Positions 17,157-26,003 of a DNA stretch of 64,000 bases are shown in pieces (positions within the stretch are counted from its first letter, which is position 1; each line of letters opens with the position of its first letter). The position numbers and the translations under genes are program-made. The notes under the pieces are model-generated. The model was not told the origin of the DNA. It was given only the letters and a program-made list of their open reading frames with translations, and did no database searches. The DNA lies in the NCBI GenBank assembly GCA_019136655.1, contig JAGVTU010000018.1, positions 1 to 64,000 on the forward strand. The letters run 5' to 3'. This DNA comes from Bacteroidota bacterium (GTDB taxonomy: Bacteria; Bacteroidota; Bacteroidia; AKYH767-A; OLB10).

Positions 17157-20100
17157 TCCTGTACCGAAAATTTTCCTGTGGCAGTCATTCCATCTCCTGT
17201 AATTTTCAGGAAATACAAACCGTTACTTACTCTGAAATTTTCAATTCTGAAAAATCCATTCTGATCACTCATTTGTTTTCTCAGAATCAAGGCGCCTTCT
17301 GTATTGTATATTTCTGCCGTGATGGCCGATTGGGTTTTATCACTGAGTTGTATAACTACATTTCCATTGGAGTAAGCAGTTAAAACTTTTTGTGTGGCAT
17401 ACTTTCCGATTTGTAATTTCACGGTATTGCTCCATTGGGTTTTGCCATCAAAATCTGTTTCTCTCAGCCGGTATAATGTTATTCCCTGTGACGGGTTCCG
17501 GTCTGTTTCGCGATACTGAAGTATGCTGTTGCTATAGCCTGCTGCTTTGGTTCTTATAATCGGCTCAAATGGTGCATTGCCATTTGATTTTTCTATTTCA
17601 AAATAATCACTGTTGTGTTCGCTTGCCGTTTTCCAGTTCAGATGAACCACTTTTCCGTCATATACCGCATCAAAATCCAACCACTCCACCGGCAGAGGAT
17701 TCTCTGTGCTGTTTGATGCCAGGGTGAAAGGACCGAATAAATTATCAGGTGCAGCCGTTGTTATTGTTCCTGCAGAAACATTTCCTGTGGTTCCGCCATT
17801 ACCTAAATCATTCCAGATAGTTCCAGCACTGCGCCAACGCGCAATACGTAGGTCAGGAAGTAAAGTGACTCCACAACTGGTATTATCCCAAGAAAGAGAT
17901 ACTGTTCGTGATGATGTGCCTGCATTCCGCTGAAGTGTCCAGTATTCGCACTGGCTGATATGATCCAGAGTAGGGTCAAGAATATTGCTGTATATCACCT
18001 GAGGATTTGCCCTGAAATATTCTGCCGTGAATATATCTGTTGATGCAACAGAAAGAGCAATGTCATCTACTGCAAAAGAGGGGTCTGTTCCTACTCCGTC
18101 ATCATTGTTCTGCCATTTAAAACCAATCTGAACATTAGCATTGTTATTGGCACTTGCAGGAAGCATGATTGTATAGTTAGTCCACTGACCCTGACGGAAT
18201 CCGTTGCAGGCACCGCCACAGCAATTTGTTTTTGGCATATCTGCAATCTGTGCCCACGTGCTTCCATCGTAATACCAAAGTGTAGCATTGTCATTCGTTC
18301 CTTCGCCAAATTCAATGTAATTAAAACTAAGTGTGATATTGGAACGACCGGTACAATTGATTACGGGCGATTGTGCTCTGCGGTTGGTTTGTGGACAGTA
18401 AAGAATTCCGCATAGCCCGCCTGCATCATACGCAGCACCTCCGGTTGGATTAAACACACTGGTAATATGCATGGTGTTATTGCCATTGTTGGCTACGCCA
18501 CATCCGGGAGGAGTAACGCCACCTTCATAGTCGGCAATGGTAAAAAAGTTTGGGTCTGAGCCTTCAGCCCCCGTCACATTGGCAAGCGACCATCCTGCTC
18601 CTGACGAAAAATTTTCTGTCCAGAAAGCAGAACCTCCCGCACCCGAAGCACCTATTCCAATTGAACGGTAATTCGTGTTTTTGCCTACAGGAAATGTAAA
18701 TGCTCCTGCACCGTTTTTCTGAACAGGACCATTTACAAAACTTGCATTAGAAGCATTGGTTGCAGTAGCACCATCTTCAACTATCATCAGATTGGCAGCA
18801 GTAGAATTAATAATTCCACTCAGCAGATTTAAGTTGTTATCAACTTTTACAGCCTTGCTCAATGTGAGGCTGCCCGAAGGTTTATTAACTTCTAATTTAT
18901 AAATCAGTTGTGATGCAAGAGGAGCACTGCCTGAAATATTTTGTGCACCGGTGCCACTGAAACGCAACATTCGTGCATTAGCAGTTCCGTATTGAAGTAC
19001 ACCATTTACTACCAGATTGCCTTTAATCTCAAATCCGGTTCCGTAATTGCGAAGTGTGCAACCTCCCTTAATGGTTACATTACCTAAAACCTGAACAGGC
19101 AGTGCGTTGCTATTATCATTCAGAAAATTTACGGTTCCTAAAAGTGGAGCAATAGGACCGCCAATATCCAGATTTCCTTTGATGGTGGCAGTAGCGGTAC
19201 TTCCTGTAAAAACTGAAGGCACACCCGTAGTCCATGCACCACTCGTTGACATAATGGTAAGGTTAGGATAATACATATTAAGGGTTGTAAGTGAGGGTGC
19301 TGTTACCGAAGATGCAGCTTTATGTAATATCCAGTTGGCAGTTGCGGGTATGGTGCTGATTCCTCCATCATAGTTATTCTGCCAGTTAACAGCATTGGTA
19401 CCTTCTGTTTTGGTATAAGTGCCTGATGCTCCCAGTGCCCACGTTGCACCTGCAACCCATGCAGCACTTGTCGAACTTCCGTCAGTGAACGAACCGTTCA
19501 CCTGCAAGTCAACACCGGAGCCGTTATTTATTGTCAGAAGCCTTGAGTTATAATTTACTGTACCGCCTGTATTGATGGTAGTTTCGTCAATTTTTACATT
19601 CTTTGTAATGCTTACCGTATGCGGACTTCTGACTGTAATTGTTTTCGCATAGAAGGTAGGAGGCATCACTGCCGGTGACCAGGTAATTAAATTTGGAGAA
19701 ATTTCCCATACATTAATATCAGACCAATCACCTGTGGCTTTACTCCTGTAATGATTTTGTGAATCATTGGCCTGAACAACCACATCATCAATTCGTGATG
19801 AACCTGTTGATGCAACAGTACCATTATTGACGCTGGTATTTGATGACATTATCCATCTTAAATAAACTGAAGGTTGATTTTCACAGGCAACTGGCAACAG
19901 AATATTACTTAATACAGCAACAGTAAAATTATCAGCCACTGTAATTGCAGGTGCGGCTACAGCTGTCCATATTCCTGCAACTCCTATTTTGTACTGCAGA
20001 ACAAAATTTTTTGGCCCTGTAGCTGAACTGCGCTGTCTTGATGATACTTCAAGATTGTAATAACCCGTTGTGTTGAATTCTATTTCCCACCATTTGGCAG

Positions 20101-20350
20101 CATTACCATTGTCCCAACCTGTAGTCCAGGCACTTTGAGTAGTATAACCACTGTTTGTTCCGTAAGCAACTGTTGCAGTGCCACCAACAGTATAAAGCGT
20201 TTTTGCAGCATTCAATGGTATTCCTGCATCGGCAATGGCATTATCAGGGTTATTCGGAAAATTCCATTCAACAAGAGTTAGCTGTGCTGTTGCATTCTGA
20301 TAAAAAAACAGTGACAGCGCAACTAAAATCAATGTAGCAACTCTCTTCAT
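17153..20350 (-). CDS. Large multi-domain T9SS-secreted protein
   Basis: A 1065-residue protein with a signal peptide (MKRVATLILVALSLFFYQ, cleavage after TAQ). The N-terminal ~170 residues are a jelly-roll (WWEIEFNTTGYYNLEVSSRQ). A parallel beta-helix-like central part follows (~210-520, many N and G turns), then a jelly-roll ending FAVDDIALS. Next is the domain LPVEWLDFDAVYDGKVVHL, typical just before the sorting tail, and finally a T9SS type A tail (GLYFLKITGDG ... GKFSVQD). No catalytic motif is seen; an adhesin or matrix protein is most likely. A -7 box TATCTTTG lies 24 nt upstream. It converges on the DapB-like gene with a 4-nt overlap. Confidence 0.85.
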   Translation of the reverse strand: MKRVATLILVALSLFFYQNATAQLTLVEWNFPNNPDNAIADAGIPLNAAKTLYTVGGTATVAYGTNSGYTTQSAWTTGWDNGNAAKWWEIEFNTTGYYNLEVSSRQRSSATGPKNFVLQYKIGVAGIWTAVAAPAITVADNFTVAVLSNILLPVACENQPSVYLRWIMSSNTSVNNGTVASTGSSRIDDVVVQANDSQNHYRSKATGDWSDINVWEISPNLITWSPAVMPPTFYAKTITVRSPHTVSITKNVKIDETTINTGGTVNYNSRLLTINNGSGVDLQVNGSFTDGSSTSAAWVAGATWALGASGTYTKTEGTNAVNWQNNYDGGISTIPATANWILHKAASSVTAPSLTTLNMYYPNLTIMSTSGAWTTGVPSVFTGSTATATIKGNLDIGGPIAPLLGTVNFLNDNSNALPVQVLGNVTIKGGCTLRNYGTGFEIKGNLVVNGVLQYGTANARMLRFSGTGAQNISGSAPLASQLIYKLEVNKPSGSLTLSKAVKVDNNLNLLSGIINSTAANLMIVEDGATATNASNASFVNGPVQKNGAGAFTFPVGKNTNYRSIGIGASGAGGSAFWTENFSSGAGWSLANVTGAEGSDPNFFTIADYEGGVTPPGCGVANNGNNTMHITSVFNPTGGAAYDAGGLCGILYCPQTNRRAQSPVINCTGRSNITLSFNYIEFGEGTNDNATLWYYDGSTWAQIADMPKTNCCGGACNGFRQGQWTNYTIMLPASANNNANVQIGFKWQNNDDGVGTDPSFAVDDIALSVASTDIFTAEYFRANPQVIYSNILDPTLDHISQCEYWTLQRNAGTSSRTVSLSWDNTSCGVTLLPDLRIARWRSAGTIWNDLGNGGTTGNVSAGTITTAAPDNLFGPFTLASNSTENPLPVEWLDFDAVYDGKVVHLNWKTASEHNSDYFEIEKSNGNAPFEPIIRTKAAGYSNSILQYRETDRNPSQGITLYRLRETDFDGKTQWSNTVKLQIGKYATQKVLTAYSNGNVVIQLSDKTQSAITAEIYNTEGALILRKQMSDQNGFFRIENFRVSNGLYFLKITGDGMTATGKFSVQD

Positions 20351-20374
20351 CGAAGTGAATGAATTAGATTATTT

Positions 20375-20382
20375 CAAAGATA
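20375..20382 (-). promoter_or_regulatory. -7 promoter box TATCTTTG
   Basis: Exact TAnnTTTG match on the minus strand, 24 nt before the ATG at 20350. Confidence 0.55.
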
Positions 20383-20498
20383 TAATACTTATACGATAAA
20401 AAGAATATTATTGATGAAAAAATTATAACAATTTTTAATGAAAAAACGGTTACTTACTTACAAATGAAGCAGCCCGGTTTGAAAATGAATCAAACTCT

Positions 20499-21425
20499 TC
20501 AATCATCAATTTTTTTGATCCCCGGCTTTAAACGTGCTTTTTCAATGGCATTGTTCAACTCAAACCCAATCAATAATTGCAAACAGTTAAAGTTGAGAAA
20601 AATGAGAATGACAATAAGAGTTCCAATGGAACCATAAATTTTGTTGTACTGCCCGAAATTCATGATAAAAAAATTGAAGGCGATAGAGGTGATGGCAATA
20701 AGAAAGGTTGCAAGAATACTTCCGGGCGAAAAGAACTGCCATTTTTTTGTTCCACCCGAAGGCCCAAAATAATAGAGTGATGAAATGGCAATAAAACTTA
20801 GCAACAGCAAAACCAGATATTTTCCTGCTAACAGTAGATACACTGAACTTTGACTCAGGTTAATCACATGAGTATTGATGTAATGCAAGGTTATTTCAGT
20901 AACGATAATCAGCACAATGGCAATTACCAGAAGTACAGCAATAAGCAAAGTAAGATAAAGAGCAACCAGCCGTTGCTTATAACCTTTACGTTTTTTATGT
21001 TCTACCGTTTTGTCGAATCCGCCAATCAGAGCAAACACTCCATTGGTAGAAACAATAAGTGCCAATAAAAATCCAAATGAAAGCAGGCCGCGGTTTTGTC
21101 TCACTATAATTTCTTCAATGGTCTGATAAGCGGTGTCGTATGTATTATATGGCAATACACTTCGGATAAGCTCAAGCAGCTTTGTTTGAAAACCTTCAAT
21201 CGGAACATAAGGTATGAGCGTAAATAAAAAGATGATGGTAGGGAAGAGGGCTAAAAAAAATGAAAAGGCAATAGCACGTGCTCTGATCTGAATATCTCCT
21301 CTGAAAACTTCTTTCGTAAAAAACACACCTACATCATAAATCGGAATTCCTTTAAATCCCGGAAATGAAAACTGTCGGGTATAAGCAATAATCTTCCGCA
21401 AATACGTAAACAGCAGTTTTTTCAT
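20499..21425 (-). CDS. YihY/virulence factor BrkB family membrane protein
   Basis: A 308-residue inner-membrane protein with six predicted hydrophobic helices. Family hallmarks are the N-terminal DIQIRARAIAFSFFLALFPTIIF, here with conserved Ala-Phe-Phe-Leu-Ala-Leu-Pro pattern, FGPSGGTKKWQFFSPGSIL, and the last helix pair YGSIGTLIVILIFLNF with FELNNAIEKAR. The family was once misnamed RNase BN; its real function is unknown. Its ATG overlaps the stop of nadC by 4 nt, so it is translated from the same message. Confidence 0.92.
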   Translation of the reverse strand: MKKLLFTYLRKIIAYTRQFSFPGFKGIPIYDVGVFFTKEVFRGDIQIRARAIAFSFFLALFPTIIFLFTLIPYVPIEGFQTKLLELIRSVLPYNTYDTAYQTIEEIIVRQNRGLLSFGFLLALIVSTNGVFALIGGFDKTVEHKKRKGYKQRLVALYLTLLIAVLLVIAIVLIIVTEITLHYINTHVINLSQSSVYLLLAGKYLVLLLLSFIAISSLYYFGPSGGTKKWQFFSPGSILATFLIAITSIAFNFFIMNFGQYNKIYGSIGTLIVILIFLNFNCLQLLIGFELNNAIEKARLKPGIKKIDD

Positions 21426-22258
21426 TTAAAAGCTTTTAAACTTAAATCAAGACTGCGTACGGAGTGAGTAAGTGCTCCGATAGAAATATAATCCACACCT
21501 GTTTCAGCATAGGCAGCTACATTGTCGAGAATAATTCCTCCTGACGCTTCTGTTTCATAACGGTGATTGATGATGCTTACTGCATCTCTCATCACTTCAG
21601 GATTGAAATTATCCAGCATAATGCGCTGTACTTTTCCTGTTTGCAACACTTGTTCTACTTCGGCAATACTTCGTGTTTCAATTTCAATTGGAATGGATAG
21701 ATTATTCTCTGATAAAAAACGGTTGGCAGCATTGATAGCTGCGGCAATTCCTCCTGCAAAATCTACATGATTATCTTTAATCATAATCATATCATACAAC
21801 CCAAAGCGATGGTTATGTCCTCCTCCGATTCTTACAGCCCATTTTTCAATATAACGGTTCAGCGGTGTGGTTTTGCGCGTATCTAAAATGCGTGCCGATG
21901 TATGTTTTATTTTTTCAACATAAGCTGTCGTTGTAGTGGCGATGCCACTCATGCGCTGCATGCAGTTCAGCAATAGTCGTTCTGCTTTCAGTATTGACAG
22001 CGATTTCCCTGACACAGTAAATACAATATCTCCTTTTTTAACGACACTGCCATCATTGATTAATACAGTTATTTCCAACTCCGAATCTATTTCCTGCATG
22101 ATTAGCATTGCAAGTTCCACACCTGCAATAATGCCGTCATCTTTTACCAACAGGCGGGCCTTGCTTTTTGCTGATGCACTGATGCAACTCATCGAACTGT
22201 AATCACCCGGGCCTACATCTTCCTTTATTGATTCGCGGATAAACTCAATTAATTCCAT
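21422..22258 (-). CDS. nadC: Nicotinate-nucleotide diphosphorylase (carboxylating)
   Basis: Quinolinate phosphoribosyltransferase, which makes nicotinate mononucleotide from quinolinate and PRPP in de novo NAD synthesis. At 278 residues it is full length. Signatures seen are the substrate-binding Arg/Lys run ILDTRKTTPLNRYIEKWAV, the GGGHNHRFGLYDMIMIKDNH block, ETRSIAEVEQ, IMLDNF, and EASGGIILDN with the final SIGALTHS. It is the first gene of an operon with yihY (4-nt overlap). A bidirectional-looking terminator separates it from the upstream DUF4783 gene. Confidence 0.96.
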   Translation of the reverse strand: MELIEFIRESIKEDVGPGDYSSMSCISASAKSKARLLVKDDGIIAGVELAMLIMQEIDSELEITVLINDGSVVKKGDIVFTVSGKSLSILKAERLLLNCMQRMSGIATTTTAYVEKIKHTSARILDTRKTTPLNRYIEKWAVRIGGGHNHRFGLYDMIMIKDNHVDFAGGIAAAINAANRFLSENNLSIPIEIETRSIAEVEQVLQTGKVQRIMLDNFNPEVMRDAVSIINHRYETEASGGIILDNVAAYAETGVDYISIGALTHSVRSLDLSLKAFK

Positions 22259-22340
22259 AATAAATGTGTAAAGTGCAAAAATCTGTTTTTTATATCAATT
22301 AAAAGTACCTTACCTGTTAACTGGCAGAATCGTTATAAAC

Positions 22341-22375
22341 AAAAAAGAGCCGTAATATTTTACAGCTCTTTTTTT
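22341..22375 (-). terminator. Intrinsic terminator between DUF4783 gene and nadC
   Basis: A 15-bp stem with one mismatch (arms 22341-22355 and 22360-22374), loop TATT, bordered by A and T runs so that it could work in both directions. It lies 17 nt past the stop of the DUF4783 gene on the minus strand. Confidence 0.88.
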
Positions 22376-22391
22376 GATGTCATACTTTTTT

Positions 22392-22778
22392 TTATTCTTT
22401 TTCGAAGCGTAATTCCTGAATGTAGGCCATTCCTCCTGATTCTTTAAAAAAGAAGTAGGTGCGGATATTCTGACCCTGTGTTGTAGTTAATGTACCTATG
22501 GCATAACGTGCTCCCTCTTTGGATACACCACGGTGAATAATGGTGAAACTTTTTGGAGAATTTTTACTGAAAAAATCTTTCAGTACCATTTCTGCCTGTG
22601 CTTTACTATATACTTCTTCCTGATTAAAGATAGTAAGGTCAACATTACTGTTGAAATAACGGGCAATCTGTCGTGCATCACCGGTTCGTATAGCCGAACC
22701 AATATCATCAAATACATCAGCTTTTGCAACCGCAAAAACCATCATCAGTGATAATAAAAGCTGCAGTGTTTTTTTCAT
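22392..22778 (-). CDS. DUF4783 domain-containing exported protein
   Basis: A 128-residue protein with a signal peptide (MKKTLQLLLSLMMVFAVAKA) followed by a small NTF2-like alpha+beta domain: DVFDDIGSAIRTGDARQIARYF and YSKAQAEMVLKDFFSKN, then strands ending IQELRFEKE. This is the DUF4783 family of Bacteroidota, of unknown function, commonly found beside nadC and rlmH as here. The start at 22778 is chosen over the in-frame codon at 22811 because it begins exactly at a signal peptide; the 11 extra residues (MPFNHHNCLKI) look like leader. A terminator follows the gene. Confidence 0.88.
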   Translation of the reverse strand: MKKTLQLLLSLMMVFAVAKADVFDDIGSAIRTGDARQIARYFNSNVDLTIFNQEEVYSKAQAEMVLKDFFSKNSPKSFTIIHRGVSKEGARYAIGTLTTTQGQNIRTYFFFKESGGMAYIQELRFEKE

Positions 22779-22987
22779 TATTTTTAAGCAATTATGGTGG
22801 TTAAACGGCAAATATCACGCCAACAAAATTTATAAATGAAATAACTGTGAACTAAAATAGGCATAAATCTTTCAGTCTTAAAATTAGTCATACCATTTAA
22901 TACGGAAACAATATTAGAGGATAAGAATGGTTTTTCAAAACTTTATTTCACATTTTTGCCTTCTGTTATCAACGTTAAAATGGTGAA

Positions 22988-23455
22988 ATGATTGTAAAAT
23001 TAGTGATGCTGGGTAAAAATAAGGATAGCTGTATAGATAATGGAATAACCGATTATCTGAAGCGCATGGGTATTTATACCGATACGGAAGTAAAGATTCT
23101 GAAAGGAGCCAAAATGGGGGAGAATCTTACATCAGCTTTGAAAACAGAAGCAGATCAGATTTGGGATGAACTGGGAAAAACCGATTATCTGGTATTGCTG
23201 GATGAGAAAGGGAAAGAATATACTTCTGTGGGGTTAGCCAATAAATTGGAAAAATGGCGGGAAATGAATCTTAAGCGACTGGTATTTCTTATTGGTGGGG
23301 CTTATGGTTTTGCAGATGATATTTATAAAAGAAGCAATGAAATGCTTTCGCTTTCAAAAATGACCTTGACGCACCAGCATGCGCGGCTTATTTTAGCCGA
23401 ACAACTTTACAGGGCTTTTACCATTATCCATAAACATCCTTATCATCATGTATAA
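22988..23455 (+). CDS. rlmH: 23S rRNA pseudouridine-1915 N3-methyltransferase RlmH
   Basis: SPOUT-class methyltransferase that modifies pseudouridine 1915 in helix 69 of 23S rRNA. The 155-residue length is standard. It shows LLDEKGKEYTS, the SAM-binding knot VFLIGGAYGF, the helix LSLSKMTLTHQHARLILAEQLYRAF and the family-specific C-terminus HKHPYHHV. Divergent from the DUF4783 gene across a 209-nt A+T-rich region in which only near-consensus -7 boxes occur (for example CATTTTTG). Confidence 0.96.
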   Translation: MIVKLVMLGKNKDSCIDNGITDYLKRMGIYTDTEVKILKGAKMGENLTSALKTEADQIWDELGKTDYLVLLDEKGKEYTSVGLANKLEKWREMNLKRLVFLIGGAYGFADDIYKRSNEMLSLSKMTLTHQHARLILAEQLYRAFTIIHKHPYHHV

Positions 23456-23496
23456 TTTTTTTTTCAGAAGTTATTCTATCTGAGAAAACTAAAATT

Positions 23497-23504
23497 TAAA
23501 TTTG
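23497..23504 (+). promoter_or_regulatory. -7 promoter box TAAATTTG
   Basis: Exact TAnnTTTG match, 27 nt upstream of the asnB ATG. Confidence 0.5.
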
Positions 23505-23531
23505 CACCCATTCTCAATCTGATACAACTAT

Positions 23532-25241
23532 ATGTGTGGCATTGCCGGTATTATCAGCTTTTCAGATAAACCCGTTTCTTCAGAGCAGCTAATTTCAATG
23601 TCAGAAGCACTTCGGCATCGGGGACCTGATGGCGATGGAGTTTGGATAAATGCTCAGAAAAATGTCGGATTGGTGCATCGCAGACTTGCCATTATTGACT
23701 TGTCGGATGCAGCTGCACAGCCCATGCATTACAACGACCGTTATACTATAGTTTATAATGGCGAAATTTACAATTACATTGAACTGAGAAAGAACCTTGA
23801 AAAACAGGGCTACCTTTTCAGAACCCAATCCGACACAGAAGTCATCTTGGCGTCTTATGATTTTAAAGGAGAGAAATGCCTTTCAGATTTTGATGGCATG
23901 TTTGCATTTGCCATCTGGGATAATAAGACACGCAGTTTGTTTGTAGCACGCGATCGTTTTGGCGAAAAACCTCTTTTCTATTATTACGATAAAGAACAAT
24001 TTGTGTTTGCTTCAGAAATTAAAGCACTCACCAAAACCGGAATAAATGCTGAAGTAAACAGGGCAAGTGTAGATTTATTTCTCCGTGAAAACAGGTCTAA
24101 CTTCGAGACGAATACGTTTTTCAGCAATATCCATAAAATACCAAGGTCGCACTACGGTATTTTGCATGCCGGCAAATTAAGTATTCACCGATATTATAAT
24201 CTGGAATACAAAACACAAATCCGTTATCATAACGATGAGGATTATGCCGGTCATTTCAGAGAGTTGTTTGAACTTTCACTCAAAAGGCGTTTGCGAAGTG
24301 ATGTGCCTGTTGCTACTTCATTCTCGGGTGGACTCGATTCATCAGGCATCGTTTGTATGTTGCACAAAATGCATCCTGAGTTAAACTACACTTTGTTTTC
24401 GGCAAGGTTTGACGACAGCGAAAAAGACGAAGGCAAATGGATGAAATATGTCACGGACAATGTGCATTTTCCGCAGGTAAACAAATGGATTGACCCGGAT
24501 GAAATTAGTGAAGTGATTGAGAAAATTGTTTATCACTGCGAGCTGCCTGTTGGTTCAACTTCTGTTTGTGCACAGTATCTGCTCATGGAAAACATCAACA
24601 AAAACGGTGTAAAAGTTATTCTTGACGGACAGGGTGCTGATGAAATGCTTGGAGGTTATGGTCATTATCGCTACCATTACCTGAACGATTGGCTCTATCA
24701 GTTTAAGATAGGTGCATATTATCGTGAGAAAGAAAGCTACAGGAATTTATACGGAAAAAAATTGCCTACCGGAATCATTCCCAAACTGAAGTTGTATCTC
24801 TCAAAAGTGATATACCCCGGAAAGGTTGATACACCATTATACAAATCTTTCAAAACAGCACTGAAAGATGATATGGTGAATGACCTCCAGCTGTTGCTGA
24901 CCTATTCTGACCGAAATTCAATGGCTCATGGCATCGAAACACGACTTCCGTTTTTGTTTCACGAACTGGTGGAGTATGTTTTTTCTCTTCCCAAAGAGCA
25001 GATTTACAGAAGCAGTATTACCAAATATATTTACCGCAATGCCATGAAGTCTGTCATCCCTGATGAAATACGTTTGCGAAAAGATAAACTGGGTTTTGCT
25101 CCGCCACAGGACAAATGGATGCATAAATTTTCGTTGCCTTCCAACAGCCAACTTCAAAAAGAAGGTTATGCATTGTCAGAAAACCCATGGCGCAACTACA
25201 TTGCAGAAGTTTTTCTGAAAGTAGCAAAAGAAAAATTCTGA
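23532..25241 (+). CDS. asnB: Asparagine synthase (glutamine-hydrolysing)
   Basis: A 569-residue two-domain enzyme. The Ntn-hydrolase glutaminase domain begins directly with catalytic Cys2 (MCGIAGII) and has YNGEIYNYIELR and SDTEVILASY. The C-terminal synthetase domain has the PP-loop SFSGGLDSSG near residue 260 and the Asp-rich GQGADEMLGGYGH. It makes asparagine from aspartate, ATP and glutamine, but related enzymes amidate sugars or peptides in surface clusters, so the exact acceptor is uncertain. The coding end abuts the convergent SDR gene with no gap. Confidence 0.9.
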   Translation: MCGIAGIISFSDKPVSSEQLISMSEALRHRGPDGDGVWINAQKNVGLVHRRLAIIDLSDAAAQPMHYNDRYTIVYNGEIYNYIELRKNLEKQGYLFRTQSDTEVILASYDFKGEKCLSDFDGMFAFAIWDNKTRSLFVARDRFGEKPLFYYYDKEQFVFASEIKALTKTGINAEVNRASVDLFLRENRSNFETNTFFSNIHKIPRSHYGILHAGKLSIHRYYNLEYKTQIRYHNDEDYAGHFRELFELSLKRRLRSDVPVATSFSGGLDSSGIVCMLHKMHPELNYTLFSARFDDSEKDEGKWMKYVTDNVHFPQVNKWIDPDEISEVIEKIVYHCELPVGSTSVCAQYLLMENINKNGVKVILDGQGADEMLGGYGHYRYHYLNDWLYQFKIGAYYREKESYRNLYGKKLPTGIIPKLKLYLSKVIYPGKVDTPLYKSFKTALKDDMVNDLQLLLTYSDRNSMAHGIETRLPFLFHELVEYVFSLPKEQIYRSSITKYIYRNAMKSVIPDEIRLRKDKLGFAPPQDKWMHKFSLPSNSQLQKEGYALSENPWRNYIAEVFLKVAKEKF

Positions 25242-26000
25242 TTACTCGGTTTTACGGAGCAGGTGAGAAGTGTTGGCCTGTGCAGTGGGTGTAACTATCA
25301 AATCATTGATGCAAACATGTGCCGGTCGTGTAGCCACAAAATACACAATCTCTGCAATGTCTTCGGCTACCAGCGGCTGAAATCCTTTATACACAGCCTT
25401 TGCTTTTTCAACATCGCCCTTCAGCCTCACCAGCGAAAATTCTGTTTCGGCAGCACCGGGATCTACTGAACTTACTTTTATTCCATGTTCGAGTAAGTCC
25501 ACACGCATACTTTTTGTAAGCGCATCCACTGCATGCTTGGTGGCACAATAAACATTGCCTTTCATGTAAGCTTCTTTGCCTGCAATGGAACTCATGTTGA
25601 TGATGTGCCCTTTTTTTGCAGCTATCATTCCGGGAATCACATTTTGTGTTACGTACAACAATCCTTTCACATTGGTGTCAATCATCGTATTCCAGTCGGC
25701 ACTGTTGCCATCCTGTATCAGGTTGGAACCTGCAGCAAGTCCTGCATTGTTTATCAGTACATCAATTTTTTTCCACTCCTGCGGAAGTTGTTGTATGGCA
25801 TTGTTTACCTCCTGTTCGTTTCTTACATCAAAGGGCAGACTCAATACTTTTGAGCCTTTAGCTTTCAACTCTTCTTCCAACTGCGCCAGACGCTCTTTTC
25901 TTCTTCCGTTGATGATGATGTCCCACTTTGCTTCTGAAAATTTCTGTGCTATCGCTTTCCCAAATCCGGCTGTTGCACCGGTAATAAATATTACTGACAT
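25242..26000 (-). CDS. SDR family NAD(P)-dependent oxidoreductase (YdfG-like)
   Basis: A 252-residue classical short-chain dehydrogenase. It shows the cofactor loop ITGATAGFGKAIA, Arg-rich NGRRKERL that favours NADP, NNAG after IDVLI, the catalytic Ser in NMSSIAGKEAY and the YCATK Tyr-Lys pair. The closest well-known group is YdfG, which oxidises L-serine, L-allo-threonine and 3-hydroxy acids. Only 3 nt separate it from the permease stop, so it is co-transcribed with an amino-acid transporter, which fits a role in hydroxy-amino-acid breakdown. Confidence 0.9.
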   Translation of the reverse strand: MSVIFITGATAGFGKAIAQKFSEAKWDIIINGRRKERLAQLEEELKAKGSKVLSLPFDVRNEQEVNNAIQQLPQEWKKIDVLINNAGLAAGSNLIQDGNSADWNTMIDTNVKGLLYVTQNVIPGMIAAKKGHIINMSSIAGKEAYMKGNVYCATKHAVDALTKSMRVDLLEHGIKVSSVDPGAAETEFSLVRLKGDVEKAKAVYKGFQPLVAEDIAEIVYFVATRPAHVCINDLIVTPTAQANTSHLLRKTE

Positions 26001-26003
26001 TAC

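Noticed and set aside
20479-20496. GTTTGA/TCAAAC hairpin after the YihY stop
   Set aside because: Six-bp stem with no U tail; could be a weak RNA end but cannot be supported.
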